64,000 nt of DNA from Citrus sinensis. Its lineage: Eukaryota > Streptophyta > Magnoliopsida > Sapindales > Rutaceae. This document shows positions 48,403 to 59,619 of the stretch, piece by piece. The stretch covers positions 36,357,001-36,421,000 of the forward strand of contig NC_068560.1 of assembly GCF_022201045.2 (NCBI RefSeq), in the 5' to 3' direction. Every line of letters begins with the position of its first letter. The first letter of the stretch is position 1. A program made the translations under genes and the position numbers. The notes under the pieces were generated by a model. It saw only the letters and a program-made list of their open reading frames with translations. It was not told the origin of the DNA and did no database searches.

Positions 48403-49290
48403 ATGATGCAAAACATAAAATACTGGTTATCAGAGCACCCAACGGTCGTTAATTTCAGATGGAATAACGCCCAATCATGGGGATCCACGTGGTCGTTTCT
48501 CTTCGCAGCTATATCAACGTACGTAGTCGCCGCCACGTTCCTCCACGTGTTCCTGAATCTTGTCCTCCCCCGTAACCGTCGGATCCCGCTGGGGCCAATC
48601 CCAGCCATCCACAGCCTGGCGATCACCTTAATCTCCGTTGTTACTTTCGTGGGCATCCTTCTCTCAACTGCAACGGAGATTCGCGAGACGAGCTGGTCCT
48701 GGCGGCGAACCCACACGACGGCGTTTCAGTGGCTGCTTTGCTTCCCACTGGGCACACGCCCCTCCGGGCGCGTCTTCTTCTGGTCATACGTATTTTACCT
48801 CTCTCGCTTTCTCCACCTCCTGCGCACCTTCTTTTCCATCCTCAAACACCGCAAATTAACCTTCTTTCAGTTATTCAACCAATCAATGCTCATTTGCATG
48901 TCGTTTCTTTGGCTCGAATTTTCGCAATCCTTTCAAGTCGTGGCTATATTGCTGACGACGCTGTTGTACTCCGTAGTATACGGATACCGTTTTTGGACGG
49001 CGATCGGGTTGCCGAGCGCGTGCTTTCCGTTTGTGGTGAACTGCCAGGTTGTTCTATTGGTGTGCAATTTGATTTGCCACTTTGGTGTGCTTCTGCTGCA
49101 CGTCTTGAAAGGCGGCTGCAACGGAATTGGCGCTTGGACTTTCAATTCTGTGCTCAATGCCGTGATTTTGTTGTTGTTCATGAACTTCTACGTGAAGATG
49201 TATTTGAGGAACAAGAAAATTGGCGATGCTTCTTCTTCCGCTGAACAAAGTAACGGAGGGCAGATGAACCTTAAAGATAAGGACAGTTGA
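48403..49290 (+). CDS. ELO (GNS1/SUR4) family protein lacking the histidine box
   Basis: An intronless frame of 295 residues with about seven hydrophobic segments. It is laid out like plant ELO/HOS3-type proteins: KYWLSEHP near the N terminus, FYLSRFLHLLRTFFSILKHR, then FLWLEFSQSFQ, and a basic tail (KMYLRNKKIG). ELO proteins are ER condensing enzymes of very-long-chain fatty acid synthesis and need an HxxHH box. In this protein the position reads QLFNQ (residues 156-160, bases 48868-48882), so all three histidines are missing although the surrounding residues fit well. The nearest Arabidopsis match by position and layout is At1g75000. It may be a non-catalytic member with a regulatory or scaffold role; the intact frame argues against simple decay. 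The ATG at 48403 was taken as the start, since upstream in-frame codons contain no other ATG. High GC produces long overlapping shadow frames. Confidence 0.85.
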   Translation: MMQNIKYWLSEHPTVVNFRWNNAQSWGSTWSFLFAAISTYVVAATFLHVFLNLVLPRNRRIPLGPIPAIHSLAITLISVVTFVGILLSTATEIRETSWSWRRTHTTAFQWLLCFPLGTRPSGRVFFWSYVFYLSRFLHLLRTFFSILKHRKLTFFQLFNQSMLICMSFLWLEFSQSFQVVAILLTTLLYSVVYGYRFWTAIGLPSACFPFVVNCQVVLLVCNLICHFGVLLLHVLKGGCNGIGAWTFNSVLNAVILLLFMNFYVKMYLRNKKIGDASSSAEQSNGGQMNLKDKDS

Positions 49291-50849
49291 TCACTGGCGC
49301 CATTTTATTTTCTTTTTCAATTTTTCATTTTTGCTTTTGTTTCATTTGCTAGAAAATTTTACCAATGACAATGGAAGAATAGCACAGATCACGTCCCTTT
49401 TTTTTTTTTTTGTGATGTAAAAGGATTTTGATGTTATGTAAAGTATATATATATCACAATCATGAGCCCATAAGTTGGTGCTCTATATATATTCTTCTTT
49501 TTTTCACGTCACTACTGATTGAACAACATATTTAGAATGCACAAACTAAATTGATGTACGTATATTGATTTTAGTTCATTAGGGTTTAAGCAATGATATC
49601 GTTATAAAGCAGGTGAATTACATGCTTTCTTTCTTTTTCATTTTTTTTTTTTTTGGAAATTTCTTTTTGTTATTTAAAGCGGCCATTAGATGTGGAGTCA
49701 TTGAGAATCTAATAGGGGAGAAAGAGGACTCTACCGATATAAGAAAGTATTTGGTTCTCTTGGAGTATTGCTCATTACCTATTTACTGCTACTGCTTCTC
49801 ACGTATGTATATAAATTATTATGATTGGTTTAAATATATAAATAACAAGTAATGAATAAAAAAGAAGTAGTTTTCCAAGATCACCGTAGCTTTTTTTTTT
49901 CTGACAAGTAATTCGGAAAAAATAAGAACAAAAAACTAAGAAACATGGGCTTTGAAAACAAAGGTAAATTCTAATTAAGAAGAAGTAACATTGTATCAGC
50001 GATCACCGTAAGGTTTAAGAATGAAAATAGAGTTCGTGAGTGTTGATTTTGAGTCAAGAAGCTTGCGAAGGGGGTTGAATGGTCAAATCACGCCTGATAT
50101 TGGGAAGGAAAATAATGTTGGGAAGAGTCGGAATCATAAGAGATAGTGCAGCAGCAGCAGCAGCAGCCATGGCCTAGCCGGGCAGTAAGCCTTTTCTGAA
50201 CTTTTATTAATTTAGTTGCTAACTAGTAAAAGTAAAAAAAAATTAAAAAAAAAAATGTGGATAAGAAGTGGATTAGTGAAGAAGACGTGGCGTGATGCAG
50301 GTGTTTTTTATCTTTTGTGAATTTCTTAACGTTTCATTTAATTCCCGGATCCCACACATAACGCATGATTAATTTTCAATTTCAGCCAAAACGCACAATG
50401 ACGAACACTGGACAACAGGATCCCGCCGCACACAATGATATATAAGTTACATTTAACTGCAAAATTACACTAGATAAACACAGATTCATTAATTAATTAT
50501 ATTAAGGCATTTTCAATTTGCATCCGTTCGATTTGGATTCGAGCTTCAACATCTAACGGTCACTTCAATTATAGTCAACTGAATAACGGGAGTTTTCGAT
50601 GTGTATTTCGAGTACACCGACCTTTGAATAATAAAAAAATAGTTTTTAATGGAAGTTTCGAACGAAACTTATCACCTTTACCATGTCAGCATTTGACTAT
50701 ATACAGGTTGATGTTCTCCAACCAAAAAAAAAAAAAAAAAAAAAAGGACAATTGACGAGAGTTGAAAAATTCATGGGAGCTGATCTAATTATCGTTTATT
50801 TCTATCCATAATCAGCGTAGAAGCTATAATACTGTTAAGATATTATTAG
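49291..50849. other. ELO-like gene 3' flank and spacer
   Basis: 3' UTR sequence, then AT-rich DNA. Contains a small (CAG)n run (50147-50166) and an A run of about 21 at 50725-50745. No gene is supported. Confidence 0.5.
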
Positions 50850-51639
50850 GACAATCCTATCTTTTATAAGATGATATGAAAATTTATTTACCATTAGTGA
50901 TGTTATAGAGAAACAAATCATATGACAAGTAACAGATATATACTGATTGCAAAATATATTAATTGCAAGTTTGCAACATATAAATTTTTTTTTTTAAAAA
51001 AAAGATAATTATATAATATTTTAGAAGAACTAAAATATTTCATCTCAAATGATACGATAAGTTATCATCCTTTCAATGATACAAGTATATAAGATGGTAT
51101 CAGTAAATAATAGAATCAAAACAATTATTGCAACATGTAAATTAAAATAAATAAAAGAAAATTCAAATCAAGAAAAATAAAATGAATCAGTGAGTGCAGC
51201 GTATATTTTTTTTTTTTAAGAAAAAGAAATTAAGATTCAATTCAACAAAAATAAAATGAATCAGTGAGTTCAGCAATTTAGCTTGGTCAGTGATCCAAAG
51301 TGGGTAGGTGGGTGATTTTGTTTTTACTCTCTATTCACGCCCCTTTATATTTACCTCTTTTTTTTTTCTTTTTTTTTTTTGGGTCAAATATACGCAAACA
51401 TTTGCTCCAATTATATAAATGTTCAATTAACAGTATGTTCTGAATGGGCCCATGCGTTCAATAATTTAACATGTTTGGTGAGCTAAGAAGCTTCTATAGA
51501 ACCTTGCCGTCTTTTTAACATGTCAACATTTGACTATCACACGCATTTAAAATTTTTTTGCCTAATTGAATATTTAATACATTTCTTCTAGAAAACAATA
51601 CATACATATCTATTTCGTCTCAGAGTCAGACGACGTACA

Positions 51640-51640
<1 letters not shown>

Positions 51641-51688
<48 letters not shown>

Positions 51689-51693
51689 AAAAA
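51641..51693. repeat. C38 followed by A15 homopolymer
   Basis: Thirty-eight consecutive C, then fifteen A. It is the longest single-base run in the window and lies inside the repeat field. Confidence 0.9.
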
Positions 51694-52865
51694 GAGAATT
51701 TCGTTCGTTACGTGTGGTGACTTGTGAGCTCCCTGGCCGGCGTTGTAGGTTTTAACCCCAATTCACGGGGCCTCTAGAGATCGTTTATTTCTATCCAAAA
51801 CGAGAGTAAGCAACACCTGCGGTTTTAATTTGCTAAGAATTTTTAGGACGATCCTGCATTTCATTACCTCACAATTACGAAAGCGTACATCCTCCCCCAT
51901 CTAAACTATCATTCAACATGCAAAATCCTAGAATAAATTGTTCACAATAAACAAATCCAAATGTCATTTTATAGAAATTGATATTCCCTTCACCTAATTA
52001 AATTGAATATGAATTCATTGAAATTGGATTTTTTTTTTTTTACAATTTTATATGAGAGTACACTCTTTAATTCAATAAAAAATAAACAATTCTTATTAAG
52101 ATGAGTGTCAAACTTTTCATCCCAAATGATATGGTAATTTATTTATCACTATCATGAACATAATAGTGTGATTTAACAAGCAGTATATACGACACTATCA
52201 AATTGGTGAATACAATGTATAAATTTAAAAAAAAAATTATATTCAATTCCAATGAATAATATCTTTTAAATCTCGAATGATATGATAATTTATTTAGCAT
52301 TATCTTATAGACGATAAAGTTATATGACAGCTGTCAAGTAAGATAGATGAGAGTAATGTTAGGTTACAAACTATTATACACAATAAATTAAATGATAAAA
52401 TTCAAAAAAAAAGTATCTAGTTGAGAAAAATTATTATATTTTTGTATAGATTAAATGTACTTATTTTGTGTGTGTTCATTGAATGGCTCATAAACATAAA
52501 ATAATTGCGAGAAAATCTTAAATACATAAAATAATTACGAGCAAATCTTAAATGAGACAAACATATTTGTTCATATAATCAATAAGATGACAAAACACGC
52601 AACATAATGGTACCAACTTGGTGATTGAAACTAAATAAAATATAATTATAATAAGATTCAGTTCAATAAGGGAAAAAGAAATCTCAAATGATATCGTAAT
52701 GTTTTTAGCACTACCTGCAGACACAAGATGCAATGAAAAGTAAAATACTATTAACTAAAAGGTAATTGCAACATATAATAAAAAAATAATTTGAGAAAAA
52801 TTGATTTGTTGGACATATTTTAATTTTACTTGTCTTATTATGTTTGTGGGTTGATTCATCAATAG

Positions 52866-52867
52866 TA

Positions 52868-52905
<38 letters not shown>
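52866..52905. repeat. (AAT)n microsatellite
   Basis: About 13 uninterrupted trinucleotide units. Confidence 0.95.
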
Positions 52906-53130
52906 CAGAAAATCTCCACAATAAATATAACGTTTGCGTAGATAAAAATTTTAAAAATTAAATCAATTATTGCACCTTCATTTTTCTTAAAAAGAAATAA
53001 TAACAACAAGAAGAATCAAAACTTTTTTTTTTTGGTATTTTAATTTACTTGTCTTTTTATTTTAATATTTGTGGATGACGCATAAATATGAAATAATTAC
53101 AAAAGAACTTTAATGAGACGAACAGATCGA

Positions 53131-53760
53131 GTCATAATAATTAAGCAATATATTAAAACGGTATGCTGCAAAATGTAGTGAGAGAGAGAGAGAGAGAGAG
53201 AGATCAGTTGATGCAACCGAAATTGACTTCCATAATCCCCATTTCAGGCAAGCGGACATTTTATTAGCCTAAACCTATAAAAATGCCTTCACATTTTGCA
53301 TAAAATAATTATATCTAACTGATAAGGAAATGGAGTGGGAGCGAGAGATCCCTTGGTTGGTTCATTTGATTCGTTTGTATCACGTTTCATTTTTGTTTAA
53401 TAGAAAATCCGGTACAATAATTATTTTTTAAAAAAAAAGAAAAAAGAAAAATTGATTCATTGAAGCTTGCAATAGACAGCCGTACCTGAGTTCGAGCCCA
53501 TGTGGTATGGATTAAGGGGCCCAATTGCTGTGTTTCTTTCTTGAACCAAATTCGTGTTGGCGAGTACGCTCTAATAAACTCGATTCCATGTGATAATTTC
53601 CTCGGGATCACTTCCACCGATGACCGAACCTTAGATTCGGACTTTTCCCTGTTTCATTGATCAATACAAAAGTCTTTTATCCTCTAATCCACCGGGGACA
53701 CACAAATACTTCATCTTTAAGCTAAACATTTAACCACCCCCCCAACTCCCCAAAAAAAAA
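53131..53760. other. spacer before the LPAT-like gene
   Basis: Contains (GA)n at about 53179-53203. The stretch at 53450-53640 is less AT-rich and includes a B-box-like GAGTTCGAGCCC, which could be a SINE or other repeat fragment, but no A box or tail can be assigned. No gene is seen. Confidence 0.4.
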
Positions 53761-53805
53761 AAAAAATCTCGCATTTTGCTCAGTTCGTGTCTTTTCAGAT
53801 ACGAG

Positions 53806-54285
53806 GTACATATATTCCCTATCTTTATTTTCAATTCTCGGTTTCAATTATTTCGTATTATGCTTGTTTCTTCTGGCCCATAATATAAAAGATTTCAGAT
53901 CGGATCTTGTTTTGTACGATCTTCGTTGACTGCAATTCAGCGGGAATTTATAGAATTAGCCCTGTTTGTTACGATTTGGAGTCAATCAATGTGCACATCT
54001 TATAATCTTTTGACAGTTTAATTCTTCATTTTTCCGTGCACATTAAGAAATTACATAGCCTTGACATATTAATACATAAAGTGGACTTTATTTATGAATC
54101 AACGACAGTTTTGTGGATACTGTCTATTTCGGTAGGAGGCGGTTTGCCCCTTCTGATAGTTATGAGCTTGTAATTTTACTCCCTGTATGTTCCTAAGTTA
54201 TTGGAGGCATCGATTTTTGTCCTAGAAGCGGCAATGGTTGTGTGTTAAGAGTAGCAAGATATGTTAATACAAGGAAGTTTAGTTA

Positions 54286-54321
<36 letters not shown>

Positions 54322-55183
54322 TAGGATAGAGACAGATTTCCATTTCTTTCTCATTAATTGTTTGTTTCAAGATGCATTTATATGTGTACCTCTTCTGGTA
54401 TAACTTCTTTTATCGAGTCCTGCTGGTGCATTGTTTATGGCTTGTTAGAAAGTGACATGTTGTGTTAAGTCTATGTGGCGGTAATTATGTCGATTAGGGG
54501 GTGGTGTATTAGAAGATATTTTAGGTTCAGATCGAATCTGTCAGCAGGTTTTCTTCTCATTTGTCGATCACCTTGTCTTGGAGTCAGAGATTTGAGTTGC
54601 GAAACACACATGGTCAAGTAGATTCAGTTGAAAGGCTACACATTTCCTGGTTTCTCTGGCTATTGAATTATTATTGCCAAAGTATTAAAAGCCTCATTTA
54701 CTGAATCTCTCTTTCCTGATTTCTTTTGGAGCAAAGCAATCATACAAGAAGCCCAGTTGTCTCTTAGAACTTCAGGGTTTTCCAAGTGATTCCATTTGCC
54801 AATTTTTGTTAAGCATTCCAAATGTTTAGATTGCTGTTATAGCGTTTAGATTGCTGTCATAAACCTCAAGCTCACAACTGTGTCAAGTGTTTTGGCCTGA
54901 GACTTCCAGTAATCCATAATTTGGAGATTTTCTTAGATGATGTGCACCAATGCTCAACTTTCCATTATTTTCTTGTTCCCTAGTTGGCCTGGCATTTCTA
55001 GTTTTTCCTTCAAAATAAAGTTAACACGCTTTTGCATTTTCCTTTTCCTCTTAAATTGACTAGGATTTTTGTTTTCTACATTTTAAGTTGACATGGATAT
55101 GTATTTTACTTTCTTGTAACTTTTCCTATTCACTAACACTTTTAAAACAACCATTCAAGTAACTTTGAGGCACATTATTGCAG
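53806..55183 (+). other. probable 5' UTR intron of the LPAT-like gene
   Basis: ACGAG|GTACAT at about 53805 follows a pyrimidine-rich leader-like stretch, and a T-rich tract ending TATTGCAG at 55183 precedes the coding exon. The interval includes a (TA)n run at 54288-54318. Inferred from splice-like motifs only. Confidence 0.45.
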
Positions 55184-55216
55184 CTGTTCCAGGTTTATAG
55201 CAGTTCCTGGAAGGAT

Positions 55217-57573
55217 ATGGAAGAATGCAGGCCTCTCAAGTGTGATAATAGATTAAAGCGCCGTCCTTTGACTCCTATTAGGGTTTTCAGGGGTCTGATA
55301 TGTTTATTGGTGTTCTTTTTTACTGCTTTTATGTTTCTAGTGTATTTTGCACCCATTATTGCTATCATTTTGAGGATGTTCAGCGTCCATCACTGTAGGA
55401 AAGCAACATCCTTCCTCTTTGGTCTTTGGCTAGCTTTATGGCCTTTTCTATTTGAAAAGATTAACAGAACTAATATGGTTTTTTCTGGAGATATTGTCCC
55501 AGTAGAGGAACGTGTATTACTTATGGCCAATCACAGAACTGAGGTTGATTGGATGTACGTGTGGGATCTTGCATTGCGGAAGGGGTGCCTGGGCTACATA
55601 AAATACATCCTTAAGAGCAGCTTGATGAAATTACCAGTCTTTGGTTGGGGATTTCACATTTTGGAGTTTATTTCAGTGGAAAGGAATTGGGAAATTGATG
55701 AACATGTCATGCGCCAAATGCTTTCTACTTTTAGGAATCCCAATGATCCTTTGTGGCTTACAATTTTCCCTGAAGGAACTGACTTTACGTACTGCCTTTT
55801 TCCCCTCTATGTTCTTATTCCATGAGCATGCATGTTTGGTTTATATGTTTTTCCACTCTATTATACCTCTCTTTATTTAATTAAGATGATACTTTTTCTT
55901 CATTGACCAAATGGATCTAGAATGGCTAGCAATTATAGATCATCAACATATAGATCCATGGGTAAATAATAAATAGGAAAATTAACATGAATATGGTAGT
56001 TCTAATTGATGAAATGCATTTTTAATAAAAAAGTATCTTGCTTTCTACATACACATTTCGAAATTCACATACTTTTGTACTTTTGGTTCAGTGAAGAGAA
56101 ACGTAACAGGAGTCAGAAATTTGCAGCTGATGTTGGACTTCCTGTGCTTACTAATGTGCTGCTTCCAAAAACAAGGGGCTTTTGTCTTTGCTTGGAAACT
56201 CTGCGTAACACATTGGATGCAGGTTTTCTTCGATGCTCTTTCTCCTGTAGTTATAGTTTCTAATTGCAGAGGTTTCAAGATGGTGTAATATGCATTTGAA
56301 ATATATTCCGCATGACTGTACACATACATAGATACATAGAAACACGAGATATATGATGTTTTCTGCACATGATCGTTCGAGGAAATGGCACTGTCCATTA
56401 AAGCTTGTAGTTAGTACAAAAGTTTTCTAAATACTAATGAATCAACTTTTGCTGTTTAATTTGATTTGATATCCGATTTCGCTACTCATAACCTGTCATC
56501 AAACCCAGTTTTTCTTTATCTTCACATTAGAATTTCAGTTGGGAGATAATGTCTTGAGTTTCATGAAATGCAGGCATGATTTTTTTTTTTTGGATATTGT
56601 CTCTGGTAATATGTAGTATAACTATAAACTTATCATGTCGACACTAAGAAAATAATTGTTGGCTCATATTTTTATCTTTTCTTCATGGGCAAGTGTTCCT
56701 AACTTATTTAATGTGACTCAACCGTTTTTATTTCAGCAAAATCTGTTTTGTAGAGAATTGCTATATACATTCAAGTTAATGCTTATCTGATTGTTGACAA
56801 TTTTCTGTTTGTAATGGTGTATCTCATGGTTGTGCTTAGGGAATTGCCATTAGTTGTGGCTTCTCAAGAGGATACTTTCTTTATCTTTTATTTTATCATT
56901 TGGTAACCCAGATTCATGATCCTTTTTGCATTATCACAAAGACTTCAGGTTAGTTGTTCTGAGAAAGGACCAAGCATACTCCAAAGTATTTCTTTTTGCA
57001 GCAGTGTTTGGTTTTGACTAACCATTTCCTGTCTGTTATGGGATGAGTGGCTTTTCTTTTGCAATTTTTAATAGAAATAGCTGCTTCTAACAGTTATGTA
57101 TGCCCCTCTGTTGTCCCAAAACTGCAGTTTATGATATGACTATTGCATACAAAAATCCATGCCCATCCTTTATGGACAATGTCTTTGGAGTGGATCCTTC
57201 AGAGGTTCACATTCATGTTCGGCGTATCCCTGTTAAGGAGATCCCAGCATCTGAAACTGATGCTGCTGCATGGTTAATGGATGCTTTCCAGCTGAAGGAC
57301 CAGTTGCTTGACAAATTCAATGCTCAAGGCCATTTTCCCAATCAATGCCAAGAAAACGAGCTTTCTACTTTAAAGTGTTTAGTAAATTTCATTGTGGTAA
57401 TTTCTTTGACTGCCATATTTACTTATCTTACCCTTTTTTCATCCATTTGGTATAAAATATATGTAGGTTTAGCTTGTACAAGTCTTGCTTCTGTAACTTA
57501 TTTCAATATTCATCCAATGCTGGTAGTAGGCTTTTCTAAAGCAATGTTTTGTTGCAAGAAAACAAAGAAGTAA
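55217..57573 (+). CDS. 1-acyl-sn-glycerol-3-phosphate acyltransferase (LPAT4/5-like)
   Basis: Three exons: 55217-55788, 56092-56222 and 57128-57573, giving 382 residues; Arabidopsis LPAT4/LPAT5 have about 375-380. There is an N-terminal membrane region (about 23-55), then the acyltransferase core with NHRTEVD at 105-111 (the HX4D catalytic box), the acceptor-binding FPEGT at 184-188, and VYDMTIAY. Two hydrophobic segments close the protein (about 310-355). The enzyme adds an acyl chain at sn-2 of lysophosphatidic acid in the ER to make phosphatidic acid, feeding phospholipid and triacylglycerol synthesis. The ATG at 55217 was chosen as the first in the frame; MEECRPL fits the family start. 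The frame runs on past 55788 for a while, but the AC|GTACTG donor and TTCAG|TGAAGAG acceptor restore the conserved TEEKR junction. Confidence 0.94.
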
Positions 57574-59443
57574 ATAATTTTGGATCAATGACATTTAAAT
57601 TACAGGTGATATAAATTCTTGCCTGTAAACTTTTGATTGTTCAATATTTGAATCACCTGGTTGAAGTGGTTGGGAAAACTTGTCATGCGATGTGAATGGC
57701 ACTTTGGAAGAAAGCCTTTATGGGTCTTGTTGCTTCATTTATCTTTCAATGTATTCAACTCTTAAATTCTAATTGATTTTGTCATCAATGGATCATAGTT
57801 CAGTTTCGTTCGTGTAAATTTGTTTCTGTAAATTTATAACCATTAGGTCAACATTCATTGTCGAAGCAGATGTGGGCTTGTATTTAGCTTGGATTTGAGT
57901 GCTGCCACACTGCCACACTGCCACCCTGGCACCATGAATCATAGAATTAACTTAAGGAAATTATGGTAACCCATTTGCAACTTCCAGTGTCTGAAACTGG
58001 AACCTTGTAGCTTAATCTAAGAAATGCATTGTGCTTCTCTCGACCATATCAAACCAGGCTAATTGACAGCACTAGAATTTTTGTTTGGATGCAGGTTTCC
58101 TGAATGACTTGTTTGACAATATTTTGTTCAAGTATGTACAGCTTTGATATCTCACCTAAAGGGAAAGGAAAGAAAATTGTTTCCATGCAGCAATTTATCT
58201 ATTTTATGCTGAAAAATCTTAGGTACATTCAGTGGATTGTTACCATTTGCATCTCTCATTAATCATGAAATAGGACGATACACACATGAGAAGAATTCAA
58301 TGGAGGGAGTGACCCGATATTCTCTCCTTGAGTTGAAGAAATATGGTTTTCACATGACCCCTTAGGCCAGAATCCAGAGCGTGACAAATTGACAGTTGGC
58401 AGGATTTCTTTATTTGCTATCTCTGATGAATACAAAGAGAAAAAGGAAACATAATTTTATCAAACTGATATGATGAGAGAACCTTTTTCGGTTGAATGTT
58501 GATTGTGTCTTGCTTAATTTGGTTGGTAACTGATGCGGGGACGACTCAAATGATGTCCTTTTTAGATCTATCTTAAGAAGATAACTTACGTGTTACCTCC
58601 CAATGTTTTAACCATTTGCGAACATTATGCCAATCCTCGTCTATCTCAGATGACACCTGGAAACTTTCAGAGTATAGCTTAGGTCAGGCGTCGTGGGTGT
58701 TGATGATTTAATGATTATAAAAGACGGTGCATATGATATAGTTTTGAGTTGTATGGATAAGCTAACTTGATATTCGCTGAAAAGTGAGAAGCGAAACAAG
58801 GAAAGGAAGTGGTTAGCCGTTATCAAAATCACCTGAAAGAGGGACAATCATATAGTTGTTCGGTCGCTTGTTAGCCTTTGATCTGAGTAATCTTGAGTTT
58901 GGTTGAAGGAAACATTTGGTGGGGAACCAAAAGAACTTGTCAACCTCCATTGCGCGTATTAGGTTCCTTTGTTTAGCCAAATTTAGTATTTACACCGATC
59001 AAAGTCGTAAATAAGATAATAATAAACAGACCAGCATCACTGCTCTGTTCGCCTCCCGTTTCAGCTCAATAGCTCATCTTTCTCAAAGCACATGCACCCA
59101 CCACCGAACTTTTCTGGTTGTCTAGCTCTTACTTCATATGAAACATGAATAATGTGAATGTAACACCTGCTCCTGCGATAATTGAGGAGTGTGAGTGAGG
59201 ACCAGCTCCGACAGCCGTAGCAAGCAAGTTATATATTTTGCATTTTTATTAATGCAGTAACACGCTTTGTATGGACCCATAGGCGTCCCTAGTCCCCAGC
59301 CGCCAGTCACCATTAATTAAGACGCGAATTGCATGATATAGATTTGAATTTGATAGCGGCTGATGATTGCTAATTAATATCTCTTTTGGACAATTCCCTT
59401 GTGTGCTTAAAAATTACAATATTTGGTTGGGTGCAGTAAGAAC

Positions 59444-59481
<38 letters not shown>

Positions 59482-59484
59482 TCC
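57574..59484. other. LPAT-like gene 3' flank and intergenic spacer
   Basis: 3' UTR and AT-rich DNA. CCACACTG is repeated three times near 57904-57925. (TA)n at about 59451-59477 adjoins the foldback element. No gene is seen. Confidence 0.5.
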
Positions 59485-59596
59485 CTATGTTACAATTATT
59501 GTAACATACACACTTAACAACAACCACACAAATGATGGACCCACACAATTTGTGTGGTTGTTGTTGAGTGTGTATGTTACATTAATTACAACATAG
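59485..59596. mobile_element. 112-bp foldback MITE inside a (TA)n microsatellite
   Basis: Two arms of about 50 bp pair across nearly the whole length: GTAACATACACACTTAACAA on the left matches the reverse complement of the right arm, with only a few differences. The loop is short. (TA)n runs flank it on both sides (to about 59477 and from about 59606), so the insertion target was the microsatellite. Outer ends may extend to GAGTCC and TTTGCC. The small number of differences between arms suggests it is young. Confidence 0.75.
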
Positions 59597-59619
59597 CATT
59601 TGCCATATATATATATATA

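Larger units (their letters stand above)
50850..53130. repeat. degenerate repeat field with a shared ~60-bp motif
   Basis: A motif like TCAAATGATATGATAATTTA, often followed by CACTATC and a TATGACA-GT segment, recurs near 50862, 51040, 52118, 52270 and 52680. It is often preceded by ATTCAATTCAATAAG and followed by TTGCAACATATAA-type sequence. A second motif (CATAAATATAAAATAATTACGA) recurs near 52490, 52525 and 53080. The field looks like an old, diverged array broken by homopolymers. It has no coding content. Confidence 0.5.

Noticed and set aside
48729-49244. 171-codon plus-strand frame overlapping the ELO-like gene
   Set aside because: It is an alternative frame of a GC-rich coding exon with low-complexity Pro/Leu/Arg content and no domain. 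The ELO frame explains the region.
51715-51785. Cloning-vector-like sequence (GAGCTCC and CTCTAGAG sites)
   Set aside because: Two restriction-like words alone are not evidence. The flanks match a host-like repeated segment near 50790, so contamination is not supported.
53450-53640. tRNA gene or SINE suggested by GAGTTCGAGCCC
   Set aside because: There is a B-box-like word, but no cloverleaf, no properly spaced A box and no tail could be found.
55178-55216. Longer N terminus for the LPAT-like protein
   Set aside because: The upstream codons start at TTG and run across a likely splice acceptor (TATTGCAG). MEECRPL is the first ATG.
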